Below are positions 1-8,400 of a DNA stretch of 17,859 nucleotides, piece after piece (position 1 is the first letter of the stretch; each line of letters starts with the position of its first letter). The stretch covers positions 1 through 17,859 of the forward strand of contig JAHHQT010000032.1 of NCBI GenBank assembly GCA_020026215.1. Direction: 5' to 3'. The notes beneath the pieces are model-generated. The model was not told where the DNA came from and made no database searches. It saw nothing but the letters and a program-made list of their open reading frames with translations. Position numbers and translations under genes: made by a program. The stretch is from Muribaculaceae bacterium. Its GTDB lineage: Bacteria > Bacteroidota > Bacteroidia > Bacteroidales > Muribaculaceae.

Positions 1-26
1 AGTAATTGATAATAAAACTATCTAAA

Positions 27-1277
27 ATGAAAAGAAATTCAATTTTAGCGCTTTGCGTTTTAACAACATTTGGTGCATTTGCTCAAAAAGCACTAGTTGA
101 AGATGTTGACCATGCAATTGGAGGTTACAATTCAGACTTCAAAGCTGCATGTGAGAAAATTTTACCTGCCTTGACAAACGATGAAACTAAAGGTGAGGCT
201 AAAACTTGGTATGTAGCTGGTAAGGCTAACTTTGGTCTATATGACAACCTTCTAGGTAAAACTCAATTGAACCCTCAAAATGCTGATCCAGATTTGATGG
301 GTAAAGCTCTTTTGGACGGTTACAAATACTATTTGACAGCTCTTCCATTGGATAGCGTTAAACAAAAGGGTAAAGACGGTCAATATAAATTGAACAAAGA
401 CGGTAGCGTTAAAATTAAAACTAAATATTCTAAAGATATTGTAAACTCATTGGTTGCTCACCACGGTGACTATCACAATGTAGCTTCAATGCTTTACGAC
501 AAGAAAAATTTCAAAAAAGCAGCAGAATGCTGGACTGTTTATGCTGAAATGCCTTTCAAAGGTTTTGTAGAGCGTGAAAAATTTGCTGTACATGACACTA
601 TCATCGGTCAAATCGAATTGTACCAAGGTATCGCTTTGTGGCAAGCTGAAGATTTGAAGGGTGCAGTTGCTGCATTCGCAAATGCTCGTAAACACGGTAA
701 CACTTCAAAAGAAGCATTTGACTATGCTCTTAGCTGCTGTGCAAACCTTAACGATATTGAAACTTTGGTTGCTATCGCAAGAGAAGCTCTTCCTGTCTAT
801 GGTGACAAAGACCCTCAATACATCAATATCTTGATCAACGATAACTTGAACAAGAACAAATATGATGAAGCTGAAAAATTGATTGACGAAGCATTGGTTA
901 AGAATCCTAACAGCTCAGAACTTTACAATGTTAAAGGTTTGATGTACGAACAAAAGAACGAAGCTGACAAAGCTATCGCTTGTTTCAAAGAAGCTATTGC
1001 TAAAGATGCTAAGAGCTCACAAGCACAATTTAACCTTGGTCGTATGATCATGAAAGAAGCTGTAGCTCTTCAAAAAGATATGGAATCAATGAGCCCAGCT
1101 GAATACGTTAAAGCTAAAGAAGCAAAACTTATTCCTCTTTACAACGAAGCTCTTCCTTACATGGAAAAAGCATTCGAATTGGATCCGGAAAATAAAAATG
1201 CTAAGAATATCTTGCGTAATATCTATTACCAACTTGGTAACGAAGCTAAATTGCAATCTTTGGAAAATGCTTATTAA
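27..1277 (+). CDS. Exported tetratricopeptide-repeat (TPR) protein
   Basis: A 416-residue protein starting at ATG 27; an in-frame TTG at 6 would only add residues ahead of the signal peptide. Residues 1-19 form a classical signal peptide (MKRN, then a hydrophobic run ending AFA, cleavage before Gln20), with no lipobox Cys, so a soluble periplasmic protein is expected. The C-terminal third carries TPR-like helix pairs: about 293-335 (LYNVKGLMYEQ, then DKAIACFKEAI), a following unit with a long insertion, and 371-400 (ALPYMEKAFELDPENKNA). TPRs are protein-interaction scaffolds; the partner is not visible. Codon use is restricted, with many GCT, GGT and AAC codons, which suggests high expression (inference). 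Only 26 bases precede it, so its promoter or upstream operon partner is outside the window. It ends in a strong terminator. The exact function is unknown to me. Confidence 0.9.
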   Translation: MKRNSILALCVLTTFGAFAQKALVEDVDHAIGGYNSDFKAACEKILPALTNDETKGEAKTWYVAGKANFGLYDNLLGKTQLNPQNADPDLMGKALLDGYKYYLTALPLDSVKQKGKDGQYKLNKDGSVKIKTKYSKDIVNSLVAHHGDYHNVASMLYDKKNFKKAAECWTVYAEMPFKGFVEREKFAVHDTIIGQIELYQGIALWQAEDLKGAVAAFANARKHGNTSKEAFDYALSCCANLNDIETLVAIAREALPVYGDKDPQYINILINDNLNKNKYDEAEKLIDEALVKNPNSSELYNVKGLMYEQKNEADKAIACFKEAIAKDAKSSQAQFNLGRMIMKEAVALQKDMESMSPAEYVKAKEAKLIPLYNEALPYMEKAFELDPENKNAKNILRNIYYQLGNEAKLQSLENAY

Positions 1278-1296
1278 TCATTAATAAACAAAATAC

Positions 1297-1333
1297 AAGC
1301 CGAACTGTGTTTCATAGTTCGGCTTTATTTTTT
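1297..1333 (+). terminator. Intrinsic terminator after the TPR gene
   Basis: A perfect 10-bp stem, AAGCCGAACT (1297-1306) with AGTTCGGCTT (1316-1325), encloses a 9-base loop and is followed by TATTTTTTT. It begins 19 bases after the TPR stop codon. It is the only clear Rho-independent terminator I find in the window. Confidence 0.9.
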
Positions 1334-1348
1334 CTGAAAAAGTCTATT

Positions 1349-1867
1349 ATGGAAGATAAAGGCTATATACATATATATACAGGCAACGGAAAAGGCAAGA
1401 CTACTGCTGCTTTTGGTTTGGCGTTGCGTGCCGTTTTTGCAGGCATGAAAGTCTATGTGGGACAATTTGTGAAGAGTGTGAAATACAATGAAACCAAGTT
1501 GCAGTCTGTGTGCGACAGCATTGAAATCGAACAGTTGGGACGCGGTTGTTTCATCAATAAGGACCCTGAGAAAATAGATATAGAAATGGCTGAACAAGGT
1601 TTGCAACATTGTTTGGAAAAGATGAAATCGGGAAAATTTGATGTGATAATCCTGGATGAAATCACCATTGCCATTTATTTTAATCTACTTTCTGTGGAAA
1701 GAGTCAAGGATTTTCTAAAGCAGAAACCTGAAAAAGTAGAATTGGTTATCACCGGACGCTATGCGCCCGATGAATTAATTGAAATGGCTGATTTGGTTAC
1801 TGAAATGCGAGAAGTGAAACACTACTATACACAAGGTGTGTTGTCACGCAATGGCATAGACCGATAA
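1349..1867 (+). CDS. cobO: Corrinoid (cob(I)alamin / cob(I)yrinate) adenosyltransferase, CobO/BtuR type
   Basis: A 172-residue ATP:corrinoid adenosyltransferase. It transfers the 5'-deoxyadenosyl group of ATP to the reduced cobalt of a corrinoid, making the coenzyme B12 form used by enzymes such as methylmalonyl-CoA mutase. Visible signatures: P-loop GNGKGKTT at 12-19, which fits the family; the Walker B-like strand VIILDEI at 99-105; the TGRYAP...ADLVTEM segment at 136-153; and the C-terminal KHYYTQGV..RNGID, matching the family's usual KHxxxxGxxxxxGI ending. The frame is open from 1307, but the extra residues would be read through the terminator hairpin and look unlike protein, so ATG 1349 is chosen; that gives the usual length for the short bacterial form. 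No other cobalamin gene is nearby, so salvage cannot be told from de novo synthesis. It converges on the HAD gene with 3 bases between stops. Confidence 0.93.
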   Translation: MEDKGYIHIYTGNGKGKTTAAFGLALRAVFAGMKVYVGQFVKSVKYNETKLQSVCDSIEIEQLGRGCFINKDPEKIDIEMAEQGLQHCLEKMKSGKFDVIILDEITIAIYFNLLSVERVKDFLKQKPEKVELVITGRYAPDELIEMADLVTEMREVKHYYTQGVLSRNGIDR

Positions 1868-1870
1868 AGT

Positions 1871-2521
1871 CTAAATATAATGTAGTATTTCGTTAGGAGA
1901 ATTGACAATGTGGCAAGCACCTGTCGATTGCAATTCTTCTATTGGACGAAATCCCCAGCTAACACCAACAGATTCCACTCCTGCGCGGCGTGCTGTTTCC
2001 ATATCCACTCCTGAATCACCGATGTAAAGCACTTTGTTTTTGGTAATGTCGCCCACGTTTGAAATGATTTTGAAAACGATGGATGGGTCTGGTTTGATAG
2101 GGAAGTTGTCTAACTGTCCGCAAATCATATTGAATTCGTTGTTCGGAAAATAGTGAGTCACCAATTTTGTGGTGGCTTCTTCATATTTGTTGGATGCAAC
2201 AGCCAATACCAAGTTGCGTTCTTTTAATTCTGCAATCAATTCACGAATGCCGTCATATACACTTGAAAAGTCTGTATTGTGAACATCATAGTATTCCTTG
2301 AAATCTTCTCGTAAACGTGCAATGGTTTCATCATCTTTATGTCCTTCAGGAAGAGCTCGTTTAATCAAATTGCTAACACCATTGCCTACAAAGAATGGAT
2401 ATTTTTCCAATTCGTGTGTTGGATAACCGTTTTTCTCTAAAGCATAATTAGTTGCGACACCTAAATCCTTGATGGTATTTAGGAGTGTACCGTCCAAATC
2501 GAAAATGACTAATTTTTTCAT
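1871..2521 (-). CDS. HAD-superfamily phosphatase, phosphoglycolate phosphatase (Gph)-like
   Basis: A 216-residue haloacid dehalogenase-type hydrolase. All four HAD motifs are present: motif I DLDGTL with nucleophile Asp8 and acid/base Asp10; motif II Ser110 in VASNK; motif III Lys143 in IKPDP; motif IV GDSGVD with Asp169 and Asp173. The helical cap between residues 16 and about 85 has the layout of the Gph/PGMB group (cap type C1). The likely reaction is hydrolysis of a small phosphate monoester such as 2-phosphoglycolate, but substrate choice in this family cannot be read from motifs, so no gene symbol is given. The start at ATG 2521 places the first strand right at the N-terminus, as usual. 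It lies 11 bases downstream of the TamL-like gene on the same strand with no terminator between, so co-transcription is likely. Confidence 0.9.
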   Translation of the reverse strand: MKKLVIFDLDGTLLNTIKDLGVATNYALEKNGYPTHELEKYPFFVGNGVSNLIKRALPEGHKDDETIARLREDFKEYYDVHNTDFSSVYDGIRELIAELKERNLVLAVASNKYEEATTKLVTHYFPNNEFNMICGQLDNFPIKPDPSIVFKIISNVGDITKNKVLYIGDSGVDMETARRAGVESVGVSWGFRPIEELQSTGACHIVNSPNEILHYI

Positions 2522-2532
2522 ATTAAAATATT

Positions 2533-4884
2533 TTAGAATGGGTAACCCACAGAGAAGTGCAGTGCAAAGTCTCGACTGAAATCAGGGTGAATCAATGGCA
2601 CTCTGACTTGTCCCTCTGCCGGGTTATACGCTTTCATACCACAGTCCAGACGCAATAAGAAATAGTTGAAATTCATTCTTAGTCCCAAACCGTAGGATGC
2701 TGCAATTTGTTTGTAGAATTTATTGAATTTGAATTCACCTCCCGGTTGATTCTCGTAATATTTAATGGTCCAAATGTTACCAGCATCAATGAATGCCGCC
2801 AACTCAAATACCCAGAACAAGCGTGCACGATATTCCACATTCAAGTCCAAACGGATGTCACCACATTGTTCCATAAATAAACTTACTGTGTTGTTGCCGT
2901 TATAGCTACCCGGTCCCAAAGTGCGGACTGACCATCCACGCACGCTGTTAGCTCCTCCCGAATAGAAACGCTTTTCAAACGGAAGAATGTTCGTGTTCCC
3001 GTAAGGAATTCCAGCACCCATACCGATATGGAAAACCAAAGCATTGCGACGGTCGAAGGCGTGGGCCAATGAATAGTCAAGATTGAATTTTACATATTGT
3101 GAATATTGGATACCGAATACTTTGTATGCTTGTGAATTCGGGTCTTTCTTTTGATTGGATGCATGGGAAATCAAGTTCAGCAAGTTACCAGCAGTTTCTA
3201 CACCTGCACGGAAAGTGAAGATGTTCGGCTGGAAAACGAAATTACCGATACCCGCATTATGCTGTTTGTTGGTATAGTAGAATGAGTAGCCCATACGCAT
3301 GATGAAGTGGTCTTCATAGGAATAGCGGAGCAATGGGTTATCGGGAGCAATTTCATCCAAAAAAGAATCCGTAATTCTCGGTAGATAGATGTAGCTGACA
3401 TCCAGCAAGTCGAATGTATGACTAATCATGCTTCCGCGTTCAGTCCATTTGTATTTCCATCCTGCGCCTGCAATTACACGAGTATATTCCGGTCGTTCCT
3501 GATAGGTGAATGAAGAACCGAACTCGGTGTTGGCACGTATTTTTTGTCTAAATGATTTTTTGAGGAATGGGAAGATAAATTTTGGGAAATTGATGGTCAC
3601 TTCACCGGAATATTCAGCGAAACGGTCGTTAATCAAGCCTGACATATCACCCGAAATACTTTCGTAATTGATACCGGTTTTGAACGTAAGAATTTCAGAA
3701 CCTTTCGCCAAGTTTCGGTGTTGATAGGTTGCACCGACACCAAAGCCCAAGTCGCCTTCAGAGTTTGTACCTTCCAAAGACAGTGAAACCGTTTGTGACT
3801 TGCCTTTGGTCAATAGGATATAGGAGTCCACCCAGAGCTTGTTGTCAATTTCACCGACAGCTTCAAAGTTGATGTTGATGTATTTTAAAATTCCCAAACG
3901 ACCGAATGACTGGTAGGTCTTGTCCACATCAGAAGAACTGTATTTTTCTCCAATCTTGATGAAGCAGTTGTCGTCAATGATGTTTGCACGTAAATAATGT
4001 TCCTTGCCATAAAGAATCTTGATACCTTTATGCGTAATGGTATCATTACTGTGGTATTTTGAAATTTCGTATCTCAACGAAGGTTCGTAGTCGGTAATGA
4101 CATATACATTGCGAACATAATAAGGACGGTGTTCGTCGTAGTCCGGCAAATGGTTGTTGGCAAACGGTGGCATCACGTTCAAGGTCAAGTCCACCGCCTT
4201 GCTGTTTTCCGTAGTGTCGGCTGTGAATGTGATGTAGTCTTTATTAAAACCGAAATATCCCTTTTCACGTAAACGGTTGGCAATACCCAAACGTTCTGAT
4301 TCCATATTGTTGCGATTGAACAAGTCTTTCTCGTGAAGAATGAGTTTCGTGGAATCTTGCATAATCAACTTGCGCAAAGTGTCGTTGGGGATATTGTAGT
4401 GCAGACTGTCTATATAGTGAGGTGTGCCTGCTTGGATATTATAGTCCACCTCGATTTTTTTCTTTTCTTTTTCCGCACGAGTCTTGACATCCACTTTAGC
4501 ATCCATATACCCCTTGTTGATTAGGGCCAATCTTAATTGTGTGACGGATGCTTCTGTCAAAGCATCATCATAAACCACAGGGGCTTGACCAATGCGTTGT
4601 ATCCATTTGTTATACCATTTTGTACTGTCTCGACCTGACAGGTTATAAATGCCCAGTTGAAATTTCAAACCACCGAAGATTTCGTGGTTAGGAGTTTGTC
4701 GAAGATAGTTGCGGAGTTCCTGTTTGTTGATTCCCTTATTATCCTCAACGTTGATATGGACTTTGTTCAAGAGATAATGATTTTCCGGAACATGCTTTGT
4801 GGTATGGCAAGAGACGAAAAAGCACAAAACAACAATGGCTGTTATCTTGCTAAAAAAATTTATTATTTTGTTCGTGTATCTCAA
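2533..4884 (-). CDS. Omp85-family outer-membrane lipoprotein, TamL-like (first of two paralogues)
   Basis: A 783-residue protein with a lipoprotein signal (residues 1-26, ending FFVSC, Cys26 the predicted lipidation site), POTRA-like periplasmic repeats to about 360, and a C-terminal D15/Omp85 beta-barrel (about 365-783) ending in aromatic GYPF. The loop-6 signature reads GGANSVRGW with Arg649, close to the canonical (V/I)RG(F/Y). TamL is the described lipidated TamA variant of Bacteroidota, and the residues after Cys (HTTKHVPE) contain no acidic surface-export signal, consistent with POTRAs facing the periplasm. It is clearly homologous to the product of 10317-12629 (shared GGANS, LGPGSY, FxDAGN(I/V)W and GYPF blocks) but far from identical. 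The start is TTG 4884: no ATG or GTG precedes the lipobox in this frame, and a -7 box sits 22 bases upstream. Likely role: assembly or lipid transport at the outer membrane; BamA itself is less likely because of the lipobox. Confidence 0.9.
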   Translation of the reverse strand: MRYTNKIINFFSKITAIVVLCFFVSCHTTKHVPENHYLLNKVHINVEDNKGINKQELRNYLRQTPNHEIFGGLKFQLGIYNLSGRDSTKWYNKWIQRIGQAPVVYDDALTEASVTQLRLALINKGYMDAKVDVKTRAEKEKKKIEVDYNIQAGTPHYIDSLHYNIPNDTLRKLIMQDSTKLILHEKDLFNRNNMESERLGIANRLREKGYFGFNKDYITFTADTTENSKAVDLTLNVMPPFANNHLPDYDEHRPYYVRNVYVITDYEPSLRYEISKYHSNDTITHKGIKILYGKEHYLRANIIDDNCFIKIGEKYSSSDVDKTYQSFGRLGILKYININFEAVGEIDNKLWVDSYILLTKGKSQTVSLSLEGTNSEGDLGFGVGATYQHRNLAKGSEILTFKTGINYESISGDMSGLINDRFAEYSGEVTINFPKFIFPFLKKSFRQKIRANTEFGSSFTYQERPEYTRVIAGAGWKYKWTERGSMISHTFDLLDVSYIYLPRITDSFLDEIAPDNPLLRYSYEDHFIMRMGYSFYYTNKQHNAGIGNFVFQPNIFTFRAGVETAGNLLNLISHASNQKKDPNSQAYKVFGIQYSQYVKFNLDYSLAHAFDRRNALVFHIGMGAGIPYGNTNILPFEKRFYSGGANSVRGWSVRTLGPGSYNGNNTVSLFMEQCGDIRLDLNVEYRARLFWVFELAAFIDAGNIWTIKYYENQPGGEFKFNKFYKQIAASYGLGLRMNFNYFLLRLDCGMKAYNPAEGQVRVPLIHPDFSRDFALHFSVGYPF

Positions 4885-4906
4885 ACCTAAGTCGGAATAA
4901 TTTATG

Positions 4907-4914
4907 CAAAGATA
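4907..4914 (-). promoter_or_regulatory. -7 promoter box for the TamL-like/HAD operon
   Basis: The minus strand reads TATCTTTG, an exact match to the Bacteroidota -7 consensus TAnnTTTG, followed by CA. Its 3' edge is 22 bases before the TTG start at 4884, the usual distance for a short leader. I do not see a convincing TTTG -33 element at the expected spacing, so the call rests on the -7 box and position. Confidence 0.6.
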
Positions 4915-5018
4915 ACCTATCTTGTCTAAAATTGGCTAACAGGAATCAAAATATTTATTAAGATGGTGTTATAAGATTGAAATCTTTGTCAAAATGAGAA
5001 ATAATTTTAGAATCATAA

Positions 5019-5048
5019 TTTGAGTTTAGATTTAAATAAGTACCTTTA
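5019..5048 (+). promoter_or_regulatory. Promoter of the vanZ-like/tamB/tamL operon
   Basis: A TTTG at 5019-5022, an 18-base spacer, then TACCTTTA at 5041-5048, matching 7 of 8 positions of TAnnTTTG. The predicted transcript would begin near 5055, about 15 bases before the ATG at 5070. Together with the box at 4907-4914 this makes 4885-5069 a divergent promoter region; I see no operator repeat or small gene in it. Confidence 0.7.
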
Positions 5049-5069
5049 CATTGACAGAGTCTAGAGCGG

Positions 5070-5456
5070 ATGAAAAAGATAATATTACGTATTCCGAAAT
5101 TTATTTTAACTGTAATATCAGTATTAGTGATACTGTATCTGACATTATTTCCCGATCCGGTGCCTGAATTTAGGGTACCGTTGTTTAAGGGGGCTGATAA
5201 GGTGATTCATGCCATTATGTTTGCATTTTTTGCAGGTGCATTGGTGGTTGATTTTTATCGGGTGAATTACTTTGGAAAGAATGTTTGCAAATTGTATGTA
5301 TTTTGTCTTACCGTGTCATTGGTATTTGGCGGTTTGGTAGAAATATTACAAGCAAATATGGGATTGGGGCGCTCTGGCGACCTTTATGATTTACTTGCAG
5401 ATGTATTTGGGGCAGGCATAGGTATGCTAGTCTCCAGACATATTTTCTTTAAATAG
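5070..5456 (+). CDS. VanZ-like family integral membrane protein
   Basis: A 128-residue, very hydrophobic protein with four predicted membrane helices (about 7-27, 45-62, 74-91, 107-124). It has the VanZ-like pattern: LFPDP at 26-30, DKVIH at 43-47 at the start of helix 2, a conserved Glu91 ending helix 3 (VEILQ), and R101, D104, D107 and D111 spaced before the small-residue-rich helix 4 (GAGIG). VanZ itself gives low-level teicoplanin resistance in enterococci, but most members of this family have no known reaction; the conserved charged residues in the membrane are compatible with binding a polar lipid or precursor head group (inference). The start at ATG 5070 follows a good promoter. The stop is 4 bases before tamB, so the two are almost certainly one operon; resistance is an unlikely role in this setting. 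Confidence 0.85.
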   Translation: MKKIILRIPKFILTVISVLVILYLTLFPDPVPEFRVPLFKGADKVIHAIMFAFFAGALVVDFYRVNYFGKNVCKLYVFCLTVSLVFGGLVEILQANMGLGRSGDLYDLLADVFGAGIGMLVSRHIFFK

Positions 5457-5460
5457 CGAT

Positions 5461-8400
5461 ATGGAAGAAGAGGAACAGAAAAAAGTGGATATTAAGGACA
5501 AGGCGACAATTAAACCTAAAAAATCAAGGACAAGAAAGATTCTTAAATATATAGGAATAACTCTTGCTGTATTGATATTGTTGCCGGGGGTGTTGTACAT
5601 ACGTCCCGTGCAGAACTTGGTGAAAGATGTAGTTTCGGAACAGGTTTCAGAATCTACGGGTCTTGATATTTCGATAGGGCGGCTTTTGTTGAAATTCCCG
5701 ATGAGTATATCCGTTGATGATGTCTTGATTTTGGATGAAAAGCAAGACACTATGATGGCTTGTGGCAATTTGGGTGTAAGTATCAAGATTCTGCCGATAT
5801 TCATTGGTGATGTCGTGATTAAAAAAGTGGAATTTACATCGGCCTATTATAAGATGATGACTGAGGATGAGTCCATGACATTGATTGCCAAAGTGGATAA
5901 GTTCAGAATGAATCGTAGCCGTGTGGAATTGATGGTCAATCGTATCCGTTTGTCAAAAGCCCTATTGCAGGGAGGTGACATTTATTTGATGTTTGATAAT
6001 CGCAAGGCAAAGCCTCAGCCGAAAGAGGAAGAAGAGGCGACTGAACCATCCAACTGGATGATGCAGTTGAAAGAACTGAATATTAAAGATGTAAACTATC
6101 ACATGGCGATGATGCCGACCATCGACAGTTTGACTGTAAAATTACCAGAAGCTGAAATCCAACATATCGCCATTAATTTATTGACTAGCAAAGTGTCTGT
6201 CAAATCTTTGGATATTGACGGATTGAAAGCGGATTATTTCTTGCCGACCGTTGAGGAGGCTGAAGCTTTTGCCCGTCAATTGCCTGTTGTGGAAGAGGAG
6301 ATTGATACCGTTGCCACACAACCTTGGACAATTCTCGCAGATCGATTTAATGTGAAGAATTCGTCAGCTGTCTATGCCATGAAGGGGGCTGTTCCTCAAG
6401 AAGGTTTGGATATGGCGTATATTGCAGCCAACGACATTAATATAGATATCAGAAAATTTTATAATCAGGGCTCAAAGATTGTGGTGCCGATTCAGAAAAT
6501 TTCTGCCAAAGAAAGATGTGGCTTGAATATTGATGAAATCTCGGGTAAGTTCTCCATGGATAGTTTGGGCATGATGGCTGAAAACTTAAAGTTGAGGACT
6601 GATTTGTCATCCGTTGATTTGGATGCTCAAGTTGATAATAGTTTCTTCTCGGGAGACTTGAAGGCGGCATTGGACTTGAACTTAAAATCTTCCTTGTCCT
6701 TGAAAGAGGCTGGAATGATTGTTCCTTCCATGAATGATATTTTTGTGGCTATGAACCAGGACTCAAAAGCCGAGGCTGATATTGAAATTTCGGGTAACGG
6801 TCAGCAGTTGGATGTCAACAATATTGATTTGAATGTACCGAACATTCTTTCTCTTTTGATTGACGGGCAAGTGAACTATGCTATGAATCCTAAAAAGTTG
6901 GGAGGAGATATCAATCTTGACGGTCAGTTGACAGGCGGTGACTTTATCCGTAAATATATGGACTTGGATTCTACCGCTCATGTACCAACTGTTACCTTAT
7001 CAGGTAAGGCAAGCAAGCACAATTCCGAAATGATTGCTGATTTAAAGGCTATGGTAGATAGTGGAGAAGTGGTGATTGACGGTAATTGGAACATGAACAG
7101 TGAGAAATATGCCGGATATTTGACTCTTTCTGACTTTGATGTGCGTACTGTGATGCCTAAGGGGAATATTGGAATCATTGACGGTAATATCGTTGTTGAT
7201 GGTACTGGATATGACCTTTACAAGATGAAGACCCAGGGTAATGTGGCCATTAATAGATTCGATTTTACTGGCGTTACCTATAAAGATATTAATGTGGATG
7301 CCCTTTTGAATGAGGGCGACTGCAATTTGGATGTCGTTTCGGACAATAGTTTTGCGGATTTGGCATTGAATGTCAATGGTAATATCTCTCCGGAAGTTTA
7401 TAACTTGAAATTGAAAGGAAATATCAACAATGTTGATTTGAAATATACAAATTTCTCAGAAGCCAAATTGAAAGGGCGGATGAACTTGGACGGTAAGGTC
7501 TATGTCGATATGTCGAAAGAGTATTATGGCGCTTTGATGGCATTGACAGGAATTGATATAGCCTATAAATATGATAAATTCCGTTCCGACAGTTTGAATG
7601 TTGGTTTCATGTCTAATTTGGAACAGACTAACTTCCGTTTGCATAACAGTGATATGTCGCTCAAGTTCCATTCAATGGCAAGTCTTGCACAATGGGGTGA
7701 CTCTGTAACTGCATTGACAGAAGCTATTTCGCCTATGTTGAAGCAACAATGTGTCGATATTAATGTGTTGAAACAGAAAGTATTGCCATTTGACTTGAAG
7801 TTTGAGTCTGGTAGTGAGAACTTGGTTTCACGTTATTTGGCATCAACAGGCATCAATTATTCCAATCTTTCTTTGAATATCAATAAAGCGGAGGACTTGA
7901 ATTGGAAGACAGTTTTGAGTGAGTTTAAAATGGGGACTTCGCAGATTGATACTTTGCGTTTCGACAGCAATACAAAACTCGATAGTTTGCGCTATGCACT
8001 CCATGCAGGAAATACGGAGGACAATATGAAGATGCTGAAAGCTGCGGACATTGATGGCTATTTGGCAGGAAACAAAGTTTCTGTTGAAATTAATCAATTC
8101 AATGCCGAGGGTTTGAAAGCCTTTAACTTCGGAGCGATGTTGATGTTGGAAGATTCTGTGGCTCGTTTGAGTTTCTTGCCGAAGAACCCGACTATTGCCA
8201 CTCGTATTTGGTCATTGAATGATGACAACTATATCGCTGCCGATTTCAAGGATAAGAAATTGTCGGCTAATTTTGAATTGAAGGAAGGTGAAAAGAACTA
8301 CATTTATTTATATACGGCTCTGAATTCAAAGAATCATAATAGTTTGAACTTGGATTTGGCTGGTATATCTTTGAAAGAATGGTTGACCTTCTCTCCGTTT

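Noticed and set aside
1307..1348. Upstream start for cobO (ATG 1307)
   Set aside because: The extra 14 residues would be translated from the loop, stem and T-run of the terminator and do not resemble the family N-terminus; ATG 1349 gives the normal short form.
1278..1348. Cobalamin riboswitch ahead of cobO
   Set aside because: There are only about 70 bases after the previous gene, most of them a terminator hairpin; a cobalamin riboswitch needs far more and no B12-box-like element is visible.
4882..4889. TAGGTTTG on the minus strand as the promoter of the TamL-like gene
   Set aside because: It matches TAnnTTTG and has TTTG 17 bases upstream, but transcription from it would start inside the coding region, after the only possible start codon. 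The box at 4907-4914 fits better.
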